A stretch of DNA of 64,000 nucleotides from NCBI RefSeq assembly GCF_002975205.1, contig NZ_PCOC01000001.1, forward strand, positions 2,532,001 through 2,596,000, in the 5' to 3' direction. Positions 9,901 through 17,522 of this stretch are shown here, in pieces. The stretch's first letter is position 1, and the number at the start of each line of letters is the position of its first letter. This DNA comes from Ochrobactrum vermis. Its GTDB lineage: Bacteria; Pseudomonadota; Alphaproteobacteria; Rhizobiales; Rhizobiaceae. The position numbers were made by a program, and so were the translations under genes. The notes beneath the pieces were generated by a model. The model made no database searches and had not been told where the DNA came from. It saw only the letters and a program-made list of their open reading frames with translations.

Positions 9901-10191
9901 ATGCTTTTTGCTCTTCTGTGCAACGACAAGCCGGACCACCTGCAAGTGCGCCTTGATACGCGCCCTGCGCATCTCGACTATCTCAAGGGTCTTGGTGACG
10001 GGCTGAAGTTCGCAGGCCCCTTCCTCGGTGAAGACGGCAAGCCGAACGGCAGTCTGGTCGTTGTCGAAGCCGCCGACAAGGCCGCAGCAGAAAAGATCGC
10101 CGCTAATGATCCTTATGCACTGGCAGGCCTGTTCGAGGGCGTGACCGTGCGTCCGTGGAACTGGGCGATCAACAATCCAGCCAACGCTTGA
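9901..10191 (+). CDS. YciI-like protein
   Basis: A 96-residue protein of the YciI family (ferredoxin-like alpha+beta barrel). It shows the usual layout: MLFALLCNDKPDH with the conserved Asp/His-type pocket, RPAHLDYLKGLG, then a C-terminal DPYALAGLFEGVTVRPW strand. The family is widespread and small; catalytic roles are proven only for a few members, so no reaction is assigned. It lies 3 nt after gpsA and 12 nt before the EVE gene, inside the tsaD operon, an arrangement I recall as common in Hyphomicrobiales. Confidence 0.85.
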   Translation: MLFALLCNDKPDHLQVRLDTRPAHLDYLKGLGDGLKFAGPFLGEDGKPNGSLVVVEAADKAAAEKIAANDPYALAGLFEGVTVRPWNWAINNPANA

Positions 10192-10203
10192 GGCTCGTGA
10201 CTG

Positions 10204-10638
10204 ATGGCTTACTGGCTGTTCAAATCCGAACCGTTCAAATGGTCATGGGAAATGCAGAAAGCCCGTGGCGAAAAAGGCGAGCAGTGGGACGGTGTGCGCA
10301 ATTATCAGGCCCGCAACAACATGCGTGCCATGAAACTGGGCGACAAAGGCTTCTTCTATCATTCCAATGAAGGCTTGGAAGTCGTCGGCATAGTCGAGGT
10401 CTGCGCCCTTTCGCATCCGGACAGTACCACGGACGATCCGCGCTGGGACTGCGTGGATATCAGGGCTGTCCGCGACATGCCGAAGCCGGTAACGCTGAAA
10501 GACGTGAAGGCCAATCCGAAGCTGGAGAAGATGGCGCTCGTCACCTCGATGCGGCTTTCGGTGCAGCCGGTCATGGAAGACGAATGGATCGAAGTCTGCC
10601 GCATGGGCGGAATGGACCCAAAGACTTCTTTGTTATGA
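10204..10638 (+). CDS. EVE domain-containing protein
   Basis: A 144-residue single-domain EVE (PUA-like) protein: MAYWLFKSEP start, WDGVRNYQARNN motif, GDKGFFYHSN, and the WDCVDIRAV strand. EVE domains are related to YTH/PUA folds and are thought to bind modified bases in RNA or DNA; stand-alone bacterial members have no settled function. It follows the YciI-like gene by 12 nt. Its stop codon touches the palindromic repeat that begins at 10637. Confidence 0.88.
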   Translation: MAYWLFKSEPFKWSWEMQKARGEKGEQWDGVRNYQARNNMRAMKLGDKGFFYHSNEGLEVVGIVEVCALSHPDSTTDDPRWDCVDIRAVRDMPKPVTLKDVKANPKLEKMALVTSMRLSVQPVMEDEWIEVCRMGGMDPKTSLL

Positions 10639-10685
10639 GCATGTCTTTATCCCCAAACCGGTTTCCACTTTGGGGAGACATGCTC
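10637..10685. repeat. Palindromic repeat forming the leader of the methyltransferase gene
   Basis: Long imperfect palindrome: outer arms GAGCATGTCT (10637-10646) and AGACATGCTC (10676-10685) pair over 10 bp; after a 4-nt bulge CCCCAAA and TTTGGGG pair over 7 bp, leaving an 11-nt loop. It fills the whole gap between the EVE stop and the methyltransferase ATG at 10688. The GGGGAG that would serve as ribosome binding site (about 10672-10677) lies in the right arm. Confidence 0.85.
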
Positions 10686-10687
10686 TG

Positions 10688-11377
10688 ATGCTCGATCCGG
10701 CACATAACAGCGCGCGCGATTTCATTCTGGCCAATACCAGTCTGCAAGCGCCGCCGCATGTGCCGGAAATTCTTTTGCATCTGGCCGATGAAGCACACGA
10801 CCTCTGGCACAAGACGGAGGAAGAGCTTGCCACAATCGGCCTGCCACCGCCTTTCTGGGCTTTCGCCTGGGCTGGCGGTCAGGGTGTGGCGCGCTTTATT
10901 CTGGATCATCCCGAAACGGTGAAAGACAAGATGGTACTCGATTTCGCATCGGGTTCCGGCCTTGTCGCCATTGCCGCCATGCAAGCGGGCGCATCAAACG
11001 TTCTGGCTTCGGACATCGATCCCTTCGCGCTTCCGGCCATCGAGATGAATGCATCGGCCAACGGCGTGTCGGTCGTTCCTTCTCTGGAGGATCTCATCGG
11101 GCAGGACGGTGGCTGGGACGTGGTTTTGGCAGGTGACGTCTTTTACGAAAAGCCGCTTGCGGAGCGGCTTATTCCCTGGTTTTCAAAACTTGCCGAACGC
11201 GGCGCCCATATCGTCGTCGGTGATCCGGGTCGCGCCTATCTGCCCAAGGACCGGCTGCAGCAGCTCGCCGTCTATACCGTGCCCGTCACCCGCGCCCTTG
11301 AGGACGCGGAAGTGAAACGTACGACCGTCTGGGCCTTTGGAGCATTTCCAGCAAAGGTGCGAAGCGGTTTTGCGTAG
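10688..11377 (+). CDS. Class I SAM methyltransferase, EtfB lysine methyltransferase-like
   Basis: A 229-residue seven-beta-strand methyltransferase. Motif I is LDFASGSGLVAIAA near residue 85, the acidic post-I residue lies in ASDIDPFALPA, and a DVFYE motif follows. The pattern, including an N-terminal helix with PFWAFAWAGGQ, matches the METTL20/ETFBKMT family, whose members methylate the beta subunit of electron-transfer flavoprotein; an Agrobacterium homologue is known to do this. A more general nicotinamide-methylase-like label is possible. ATG 10688 is chosen over an in-frame TTG in the repeat. The last 12 codons and the stop lie inside the dispersed repeat at 11339, so the C-terminus is repeat-encoded. 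Confidence 0.8.
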   Translation: MLDPAHNSARDFILANTSLQAPPHVPEILLHLADEAHDLWHKTEEELATIGLPPPFWAFAWAGGQGVARFILDHPETVKDKMVLDFASGSGLVAIAAMQAGASNVLASDIDPFALPAIEMNASANGVSVVPSLEDLIGQDGGWDVVLAGDVFYEKPLAERLIPWFSKLAERGAHIVVGDPGRAYLPKDRLQQLAVYTVPVTRALEDAEVKRTTVWAFGAFPAKVRSGFA

Positions 11378-11439
11378 GATAATGCGTACAAGCAAAGAAA
11401 TAGAGCGTTTCCAACGCCTCTGTCTAAACCGGAACCGCG
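11339..11439 (+). repeat. Dispersed repeat, long form (copy 1)
   Basis: About 100 bp beginning GGAGCATTTCCAGCAAAGG, then AAGCGGTTTTGCG and GGATAATGCG, ending near CCGGAACCGC. It is homologous over its full length, in opposite orientation, to 26339-26440; its first 48 bp match shorter copies at 40542, 46518 and 61764. Confidence 0.85.
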
Positions 11440-11443
11440 CAGG

Positions 11444-12316
11444 TTAAGCGAACTTCTTTGCACCCGCCACACAGACGACGACGACCGCTGCCGTTGCGAC
11501 CATTCCCATGCTGACAGGTTCTCCCGCGATACCGGCAGCGAGCATAAGTCCAAAGAACGGCTGGAGCAGCTGCAACTGACCGACAGTGGCGGCGCCGCCC
11601 TGCGCAAGACCGCGATACCAGAAGAAAAAGCCGATCAGCATCGAAAACAGCGAGACATAGCCGAGACTTATCCAGGCCGGTGTGCCGATGCCTGCCCATG
11701 TCTCGGGACGTGTCATGACACTCAACGGCAGCATAACCGGCAGCGAGAACACCAGCGCCCAGCAAATAACTTGCCAGCCGCCGAGCCTGCGCGAGAGCTG
11801 CGCGCCCTCCGCATAACCCAGACCGCATACGATAACGGCAGCGAGCATCAACACATCGCCCACAAGCGTGGACTGGCTTCCCTGCCCATAGGCATAGGAA
11901 GCGACAATGAGGCTTCCAACCACTGAAAACAGCCAGAACATAGGGCGCGGACGCTCTCCGCCACGCATGACAGCAAAGATTGCCGTGGCGAGCGGAAGCA
12001 GTCCGATAAAGACAATCGCATGAGCTGACGTCATATGCTGGAGCGCAAGCCCCGTCAGAAGCGGAAAACCGACGACCACGCCAAGTGCTACCACAATCAA
12101 TGAAATTGCATCATTGCGGCGTGGAAAAGGTTCCCGGAATGCCAGCAGAAGCGCCAGTCCCAGCACACCGGCAATCGATGCGCGCGCCATTGTCAGGAAG
12201 GTTGGATCGATATCGATCACCGCCAGCCGCGTTGCCGGCAGCGACCCGGAAAAAATCAACACGCCCAAAAACCCGTTAATCCATCCCGCAGTCTTATTCT
12301 CAACATTCTTGCGCAT
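11444..12316 (-). CDS. EamA/DMT-family inner-membrane transporter
   Basis: A 290-residue permease with about ten hydrophobic helices and the tandem five-helix EamA (DMT) repeat; the second half carries a SLGYVSLFSMLIGFFFWYRGLAQGG-like stretch typical of RhaT/YdcZ-type drug/metabolite transporters. Substrate unknown; efflux of amino acids or metabolites is usual. ATG 12316 (MRKNVENKTAGW) is preferred over an upstream in-frame start at 12364. It is divergent from a MocR-type regulator starting at 12444. MocR genes very often control the transporter next door, so this is the likely target. Confidence 0.87.
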   Translation of the reverse strand: MRKNVENKTAGWINGFLGVLIFSGSLPATRLAVIDIDPTFLTMARASIAGVLGLALLLAFREPFPRRNDAISLIVVALGVVVGFPLLTGLALQHMTSAHAIVFIGLLPLATAIFAVMRGGERPRPMFWLFSVVGSLIVASYAYGQGSQSTLVGDVLMLAAVIVCGLGYAEGAQLSRRLGGWQVICWALVFSLPVMLPLSVMTRPETWAGIGTPAWISLGYVSLFSMLIGFFFWYRGLAQGGAATVGQLQLLQPFFGLMLAAGIAGEPVSMGMVATAAVVVVCVAGAKKFA

Positions 12317-12418
12317 CGTGTCTTTTCGGCTTTCTCTAAAATCGTATATGGGTTTTGGAGACAATGCCGCGAAACCGCCCGAATAATCAGGGACAGTTTT
12401 CGGACAATTCTGACAAAC

Positions 12419-12443
12419 TGTACTGGTACAAAGGATAGTACAG
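12419..12443. promoter_or_regulatory. Candidate MocR operator
   Basis: TGTACTGGTACA (12419-12430, inverted GTAC halves) followed by TAGTAC at 12436-12441 places three GTAC cores within 25 bp directly before the mocR ATG. MocR/GntR regulators bind such short direct or inverted repeats in divergent promoters, so autoregulation and control of the EamA gene are plausible. Inference from position and symmetry only. Confidence 0.45.
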
Positions 12444-13934
12444 ATGATTTCGACGGGCCTGCTGCGCAGCCTTGAAGCTGTAGAAGCCGCTTACGCAGGC
12501 GGAGAGATCGAGCACGGTGAAGAAAACGCCGCTGACAAGATACCGCTCGTCGAAAAAGTGATGGGCATTATTCGTGGACGCATTTCCGCGATGAGCCTCG
12601 CACCGGGCGCACGGCTACCGTCCATCCGTCGCCTTGCCGAAACGATGAACGTCTCGAAATCCACCGTCGTCGAAGCCTATGACAGGCTGGTGGCGGAAGG
12701 CATCATCCAGTCGCGCCGTGGCGCGGGCTTCTATGTTTCTGAGCGCGCACGCCAGCCGTTTTCGCTCGCCACCAACACACCGCACAAGGAACGCCAGATT
12801 GATCCTTTCTGGGTCATGCGACAGTCACTTGAGGCAGACGACGCCACGCTCAAACCCGGATGCGGCTGGCTGCCCGACGCGTGGCTTCCGCAGGACGCGA
12901 TCCGGCGCGCAATGCGCACGGTCGCCCGCGACGAGACAAGCAATCTAGCCACCTATGGCGAACCGCTCGGTTTCCGCCCCTTGCGCCGGCATCTTGCTCA
13001 CCGGCTCGGCGAGCAGGGAATTGACGTCTCCAGCGGAGAGATACTTCTGGCCGATTCAGGCACGCAGGCCATCGATCTGATTTGCCGCTACCTTCTGCAG
13101 CCGGGCGATACCGTACTGGTTGACGACCCATGCTACTTCAACTTTCAGGCAGTGCTCCTCACGCACCGTGTCAGGCTCGTCGGCGTGCCCTACACCCATA
13201 CCGGGCCGGACCTCGAAGCCTTTGCGAGAGCTGCGAGCGAACACGCACCAAAACTTTATATATCCAATGCCGGATTGCACAACCCGACCGGCGGCTCGAT
13301 GACACCGGCCACTGCGCACCGACTGCTGAAGCTTGCCGAAGCGCATGGCGTCACACTCGTCGAGGACAATATCTTCGGCGACTTCCATCCCTCGCCCGCT
13401 CCGCTTCTTGCCGAGCTCGACGGATTTGATCGCGTCCTGCATATTGGCAGTTTCTCCAAGACGCTATCCGCTGCTGCTCGCGTCGGCTATATCGCCGGAC
13501 GTCGCGACTGGATCGACGGGCTGACCGACCTGAAGCTCGCCACCAGCTTCGGCGGCAATGCCTTGTCGCCACAGATCGTGCACGCGCTTCTGACCGACGG
13601 CACCTATCGCCGTCATATCGACAGTCTGCGCGCCAAACTGGCCGATGCCATGACACTGACCGCCAACCGTCTGAAAGCGGAGGGCCTCACTCTTTGGACC
13701 GAGCCGCAAGGCGGCATGTTCCTTTGGGCGGAATTGCCCGATGGGCTGGACTCCGGCCAGATTGCCCGGCATGCTCTGGAAAAAGGTGTGCTGCTGGCGC
13801 CTGGCGACGTCTTCAGCCCGTCACGGACGGCAAGCGGTTTTCTCCGCTTCAACGTTGCGCAATCGCTGGAACCTTACATTTTTGCAGTGCTGCGCGATGC
13901 AATGAGAGAAGCCCGCACCAAAATAGACGGCTGA
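12444..13934 (+). CDS. MocR-type GntR regulator with aminotransferase domain
   Basis: A 496-residue fusion: N-terminal GntR winged helix (about residues 35-105, with LPSIRRLAETMNVSKSTVVEAYDRL as recognition region) and a C-terminal fold-type I aminotransferase domain. The latter has LADSGTQAIDLICR, NPTGGS, and the pyridoxal-phosphate lysine in GSFSKTLSAAARVGY. PdxR-like and GabR-like members sense PLP or amino acids; this one cannot be placed by sequence alone, but no pdxST or gabTD lies next to it. An AAAGGA ribosome binding site sits 8 nt before ATG 12444. Divergent from the EamA transporter. Confidence 0.92.
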   Translation: MISTGLLRSLEAVEAAYAGGEIEHGEENAADKIPLVEKVMGIIRGRISAMSLAPGARLPSIRRLAETMNVSKSTVVEAYDRLVAEGIIQSRRGAGFYVSERARQPFSLATNTPHKERQIDPFWVMRQSLEADDATLKPGCGWLPDAWLPQDAIRRAMRTVARDETSNLATYGEPLGFRPLRRHLAHRLGEQGIDVSSGEILLADSGTQAIDLICRYLLQPGDTVLVDDPCYFNFQAVLLTHRVRLVGVPYTHTGPDLEAFARAASEHAPKLYISNAGLHNPTGGSMTPATAHRLLKLAEAHGVTLVEDNIFGDFHPSPAPLLAELDGFDRVLHIGSFSKTLSAAARVGYIAGRRDWIDGLTDLKLATSFGGNALSPQIVHALLTDGTYRRHIDSLRAKLADAMTLTANRLKAEGLTLWTEPQGGMFLWAELPDGLDSGQIARHALEKGVLLAPGDVFSPSRTASGFLRFNVAQSLEPYIFAVLRDAMREARTKIDG

Positions 13935-14013
13935 AAAACTCCCTCAACATTAGCGTTCCTGCATCGAAAACAATTTCAATCAAAACAGACACAGTCATCC
14001 GGGCGGCTGCGGT

Positions 14014-14161
14014 TATACTCCTGCGACATGTCTTTGGAGGAGACATCGCGCATTTCGTCGTCAGTACCGTGTCGAAAGACATGCGGCCACGACGATCCGG
14101 CGCAGGGAGAACGGAGAGAGCAGGCTGGCGATGAGCTTGCGCCTGCTGGGAGGGAGTATCA
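14014..14161 (+). promoter_or_regulatory. Structured 5' leader of the purine permease gene
   Basis: A TATACT -10-like hexamer at 14014 would give a leader of about 135 nt. In it ATGTCT (14028-14033) can pair with AGACAT at 14041-14046 or with a second AGACAT at 14077-14082; the latter otherwise forms a 6-bp hairpin with a GAAA loop (14068-14083). A further hairpin (GCAGGC / GCCTGC, 14120-14146) lies just before the GGAGGGAG ribosome binding site. Riboswitch-like or attenuator-like; no known class recognised with confidence. Confidence 0.4.
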
Positions 14162-15646
14162 TTGAATACGCACCAGTCCGGGGCGGATGCGCTTTCGCGT
14201 CCCGAAGATGAAAAACTATCTGTAACTGCCAATCTGGCTTATGGCTTCCAGCATGTTCTGACCATGTATGGAGGCATCGTTGCGGTTCCGTTGATCATCG
14301 GTCAGGCGGCCGGTCTCAGCCCGACCGAAATCGGCTTGCTGATCACCGCGTCGCTATTTGCCGGCGGTGTTGCCACTGTCCTGCAAACCATCGGCATTCC
14401 GTTCTTCGGCTGTCAGCTACCTCTGGTTCAGGGCGTCTCGTTTTCGGGCGTTGCCACCATGGTGGCCATCGTCACATCGAGCCAGACCGGTGAAGCAGGC
14501 TTGCAGGTCGTGCTGGGAGCCGTCATTACGGCTGCTGTGATAGGCCTTATCATCACGCCGATATTCTCACGCATCACGCGTTTCTTTCCACCGCTCGTCA
14601 CAGGCATCGTCATCACCACGATCGGTCTGACGCTGATGCCCGTTGCGGCGCGCTGGGCAATGGGCGGAGACAGCAACAGCCCCGAATTCGGCAGCATGGC
14701 CAATATCGGTCTTGCTGGTCTCACGCTGGTCATTGTTCTCATTCTCAGCAAAATGGGCAATGCCACGATTTCCCGGCTTTCGATCCTGCTCGCCATGGTC
14801 ATCGGAACCTTTATCGCCTGGGCGCTCGGCATGACCGACTTTTCGCGGGTCGGCGAAGGCACAATGGTGGCCCTGCCGGAGGTTTTCCATTTCGGCATGC
14901 CGGTGTTCAGCCTGGCGGCAACGCTCTCCATGTTCATCGTGATCATGGTCACACTGGTCGAGACTTCCGCCGATATCCTGGCTGTCGGTGAAATCATCGG
15001 CACGAAAGTGGATTCGCGTCGCCTGGCCAATGGCCTGCGCGCAGATATGCTTTCAAGCATCCTGTCGCCGATTGTCGGCTCCTTCACGCAGAGCGCTTTT
15101 GCGCAGAATGTCGGCCTTGTTGCGGTGACGGGCGTGAAAAGCCGCTATGTTGTGGCAACAGGCGGGCTGATTCTCATCACGCTCGGCCTTCTGCCGGTGA
15201 TGGGCCGGGTGATTGCCTGCGTTCCTCCGGCGATTCTGGGCGGAGCAGGCATTGTCCTGTTCGGCACGGTGGCCGCAAGCGGCATCCGTACGCTCGCGAA
15301 AGTGGACTACGAAAACAATATCAATCTCATCATCGTGGCAACCTCAATCGGCTTTGGCATGATCCCGATCGCCGCACCGCAATTCTATCACAACTTCCCG
15401 ACCTGGTTCGAAACCATCTTCCACTCCGGCATCAGCTCGGCAGCGTTGATGGCCATTGCGCTCAATCTGATGTTCAATGAGATCAAACTGGGCAACAGCA
15501 ACCAGATGTCAGTCTTTGCGGAAGGCACCGAGCGCATCATCCGCCATCACAACATCTCGGAGCTGCATGACGGAGATTATTTTCTGAACGGCAAGCTTTA
15601 CGATGCCGATGGCAATGAAGTCAGGGTCGTTGCCGCCGCACATTGA
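14162..15646 (+). CDS. NCS2-family purine permease (xanthine/uric acid type)
   Basis: A 494-residue nucleobase:cation symporter-2 protein with about 14 membrane spans. Signature features are GFQHVLTMYGGIVAVPLI in the first helix, QLPLVQGVSFSG, and the family motif region FTQSAFAQNVGLVAVTGVKSRYV. The QN in AQNVG and overall length suggest xanthine or uric acid uptake rather than uracil. The frame has no suitable ATG; TTG 14162 follows a strong GGAGGGAG ribosome binding site by 5-6 nt, and the next Met lies inside helix 1. The gene has its own structured leader. No purine-degradation gene lies nearby in the window. Confidence 0.88.
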   Translation: MNTHQSGADALSRPEDEKLSVTANLAYGFQHVLTMYGGIVAVPLIIGQAAGLSPTEIGLLITASLFAGGVATVLQTIGIPFFGCQLPLVQGVSFSGVATMVAIVTSSQTGEAGLQVVLGAVITAAVIGLIITPIFSRITRFFPPLVTGIVITTIGLTLMPVAARWAMGGDSNSPEFGSMANIGLAGLTLVIVLILSKMGNATISRLSILLAMVIGTFIAWALGMTDFSRVGEGTMVALPEVFHFGMPVFSLAATLSMFIVIMVTLVETSADILAVGEIIGTKVDSRRLANGLRADMLSSILSPIVGSFTQSAFAQNVGLVAVTGVKSRYVVATGGLILITLGLLPVMGRVIACVPPAILGGAGIVLFGTVAASGIRTLAKVDYENNINLIIVATSIGFGMIPIAAPQFYHNFPTWFETIFHSGISSAALMAIALNLMFNEIKLGNSNQMSVFAEGTERIIRHHNISELHDGDYFLNGKLYDADGNEVRVVAAAH

Positions 15647-15651
15647 GTAGG

Positions 15652-16197
15652 TTACCGCAAGACACGGATCACGGTCCGGTCTGTCAGATGAGGCAGGAGG
15701 CGCGCCATGTCGGCGCGCCTCAATGCTATGCAGCCTTCGGTCGGCGTATAGCCGGGGCGCGCCAGATGAAAGAAGATCGCACTGCCGCATCCGCGACGGC
15801 GTGGTGCAATATTCCAGTCCATGACAACGCAGACATCATAGAGATCGTCACGCCGCCACATATCCTCGTGGCTTGCCGCATAAGGCAGCTTTACGGGACG
15901 ATTGTAATTGGCGTCGGACGGCGCGTCGCACCAGCCATCCAGACGGCGGACACGGCCGAGCGGCAAACGTGACAAGGGCAGCAAACCCTTGTCCCCGCGT
16001 CGATATCCATAGAGCAGTCGCATGGTCGCCAGAGGCGTCGCCCCGTCACCTTCGCGCTTGAAAGCGCTGATCCCCCCCTTGCCAAGAGCGCATTCCAGCA
16101 CCAGATTGCCGGCAACAAGCAAGCCGCGAGTCTTGTGGCCCGGTTTGGCCCGCACATCGATAACGCCAATTCCCCGGCTAATTTCGTATCTGGCCAA
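15652..16197 (-). CDS. L,D-transpeptidase (YkuD) family protein
   Basis: A 181-residue YkuD-domain protein with the catalytic HLARPGYTPTEGCIAL motif (His, then Cys in SxGC-like TEGC) near residue 145-160. L,D-transpeptidases form 3-3 cross-links or attach proteins to peptidoglycan; Brucella and rhizobia use them widely, including to link outer-membrane proteins. No clear signal peptide is visible, which is odd for an enzyme expected in the periplasm; members of this compact COG3786-like group share that. The start is TTG 16197 behind GGAGGCGAGG. Convergent with the purine permease gene, 5 nt apart. Confidence 0.85.
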   Translation of the reverse strand: MARYEISRGIGVIDVRAKPGHKTRGLLVAGNLVLECALGKGGISAFKREGDGATPLATMRLLYGYRRGDKGLLPLSRLPLGRVRRLDGWCDAPSDANYNRPVKLPYAASHEDMWRRDDLYDVCVVMDWNIAPRRRGCGSAIFFHLARPGYTPTEGCIALRRADMARLLPHLTDRTVIRVLR

Positions 16198-16340
16198 GCC
16201 CTCGCCTCCGTGTCATGCATGTTTAAAACCGTTGTCGGCGGGCGCAAAAACCTCTTTCGCGTTTCGCCGCTTCAACTTGTGTCCATTAAATGTCATAAAA
16301 CACCAAGAGCCATTTAAATCAAAGAGTAACGAGGACAGGC

Positions 16341-17024
16341 ATGACAGGCCGTACGATACTGATTGTGGACGATGACGAAGATCTCCGTTCCATCCTCGTC
16401 GAACAGCTCGAGCTGTGCGAAGAATTCCAGATTCTGCAGGAAGACAATGCCACCAAGGGCATCCAGACTGCGCGAAACGGCATTGTAGACCTCCTGATCA
16501 TGGATGTTGGCCTGCCGGATATGGATGGCCGTGAAGCCGTAAAGCTGCTGCGCAAGGGTGGTTTCAAGGCGCCGATCATCATGCTCACCGGTCACGATAC
16601 GGAATCGGATACGATTCTCGGCCTCGAATCGGGTGCCAATGACTACGTCACCAAGCCGTTCAAATTCGCCGTGCTACTGGCGCGCGTCCGCGCGCAGCTA
16701 CGCCAGCACGAGCAGAGCGAAGACGCGACCTTCATCGTCGGCCCCTATACGTTCAAACCCGGCCAGAAGCTGCTCATCGACGAGAAGGGCAGCAAGATTC
16801 GTCTCACCGAGAAGGAAGCGGCCATCATCAAGTATCTCTATCGTGCCGGCGACAAGGTTATCGGCCGCGATGTGCTCCTTGAAGAGGTATGGGGCTATAA
16901 TTCGGGTGTGACCACGCATACGCTGGAAACCCACGTCTATCGTCTGCGCCAGAAAATAGAAAAAGATCCGTCCAATGCGGCGCTTCTGGTCACAGAAAGC
17001 GGGGGATACAAGCTTGTCCCATGA
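16341..17024 (+). CDS. otpR: OmpR-type response regulator OtpR/CenR
   Basis: A 227-residue two-component regulator: receiver domain with acidic pocket DDDED (residues 10-14), phospho-acceptor Asp near residue 55 (LLIMDVGLPDMDG), MLTGHD and VTKPFK, then an OmpR/PhoB winged helix from about residue 130 (LTEKEAAIIKYLYRA, LETHVYRLRQKIEKD). Sequence and the following cyclic-nucleotide-binding gene match the Brucella OtpR locus (Caulobacter CenR), which controls envelope integrity, cell division and acid or beta-lactam tolerance. No histidine kinase is adjacent. The ATG follows a GAGGA motif. Confidence 0.88.
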   Translation: MTGRTILIVDDDEDLRSILVEQLELCEEFQILQEDNATKGIQTARNGIVDLLIMDVGLPDMDGREAVKLLRKGGFKAPIIMLTGHDTESDTILGLESGANDYVTKPFKFAVLLARVRAQLRQHEQSEDATFIVGPYTFKPGQKLLIDEKGSKIRLTEKEAAIIKYLYRAGDKVIGRDVLLEEVWGYNSGVTTHTLETHVYRLRQKIEKDPSNAALLVTESGGYKLVP

Positions 17025-17058
17025 TGGACAGCGCCCGATGCAGGTGTATTGACGATCC

Positions 17059-17517
17059 ATGGCGCTTGATGACGATATTCGCATTCTCGGCACGGTAGGC
17101 CTGTTCGAGTCTTTCACGCCCGAACAGTTGCGGCTGCTTGCCTTCGGCGCGGAGCGTCTCGTTCTCAGAGCCGGGCGCGAGCTTTTTCGCGAAGGACAAA
17201 GCGCCGACTGCGCCTATATCGTCGTTTCCGGGAGCATTACCCTGTTTCACGAACAAGACGAAGGGCGGATTGCAATCCGCCCCGTCGGCCCAGGCGCCAT
17301 GATCGGCGAAATGGCGTTGATCGCACAGACCTCGCGCCTCACCGGTGCGGTCGCCGAAGCGGAAACTGAGGTTATCCGCATCAGCCGTTCGATCTTCCGG
17401 CGCATTCTCGAAGAATATCCGGAAGTGGCAGCCGCACTGCACTCCCACATCAGCCGCGATCTGCTGGAACTGATCGGCGAAATCGAAAAAGTCGCACCGC
17501 GCCTGAATGGCGACTGA
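17059..17517 (+). CDS. Cyclic nucleotide-binding domain protein (Crp-like, no HTH)
   Basis: A 152-residue single cNMP-binding domain: beta-roll with EGQSADCAYIVVSGSITL and the phosphate-binding cassette area VGPGAMIGEMALIAQTSRLTGAVAEAE, ending in a helix (SRDLLELIGEIEK). There is no DNA-binding domain. The equivalent Brucella gene, annotated as a protein-kinase-regulatory-subunit-like protein, is reported as co-transcribed with otpR; the gap here is 34 nt. It may modulate OtpR output or bind a second messenger. The canonical Glu-x-x-Arg of cAMP-binding cassettes is only partly conserved (GEMALIAQTSR), so ligand identity is open. Confidence 0.85.
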   Translation: MALDDDIRILGTVGLFESFTPEQLRLLAFGAERLVLRAGRELFREGQSADCAYIVVSGSITLFHEQDEGRIAIRPVGPGAMIGEMALIAQTSRLTGAVAEAETEVIRISRSIFRRILEEYPEVAAALHSHISRDLLELIGEIEKVAPRLNGD

Positions 17518-17522
17518 CCCTT

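Noticed and set aside
14014..14161. Known guanine or NMT1 xanthine riboswitch before the purine permease
   Set aside because: I could not align the conserved loops of either class; only generic pairing competition is visible, so it is reported as an unassigned leader.
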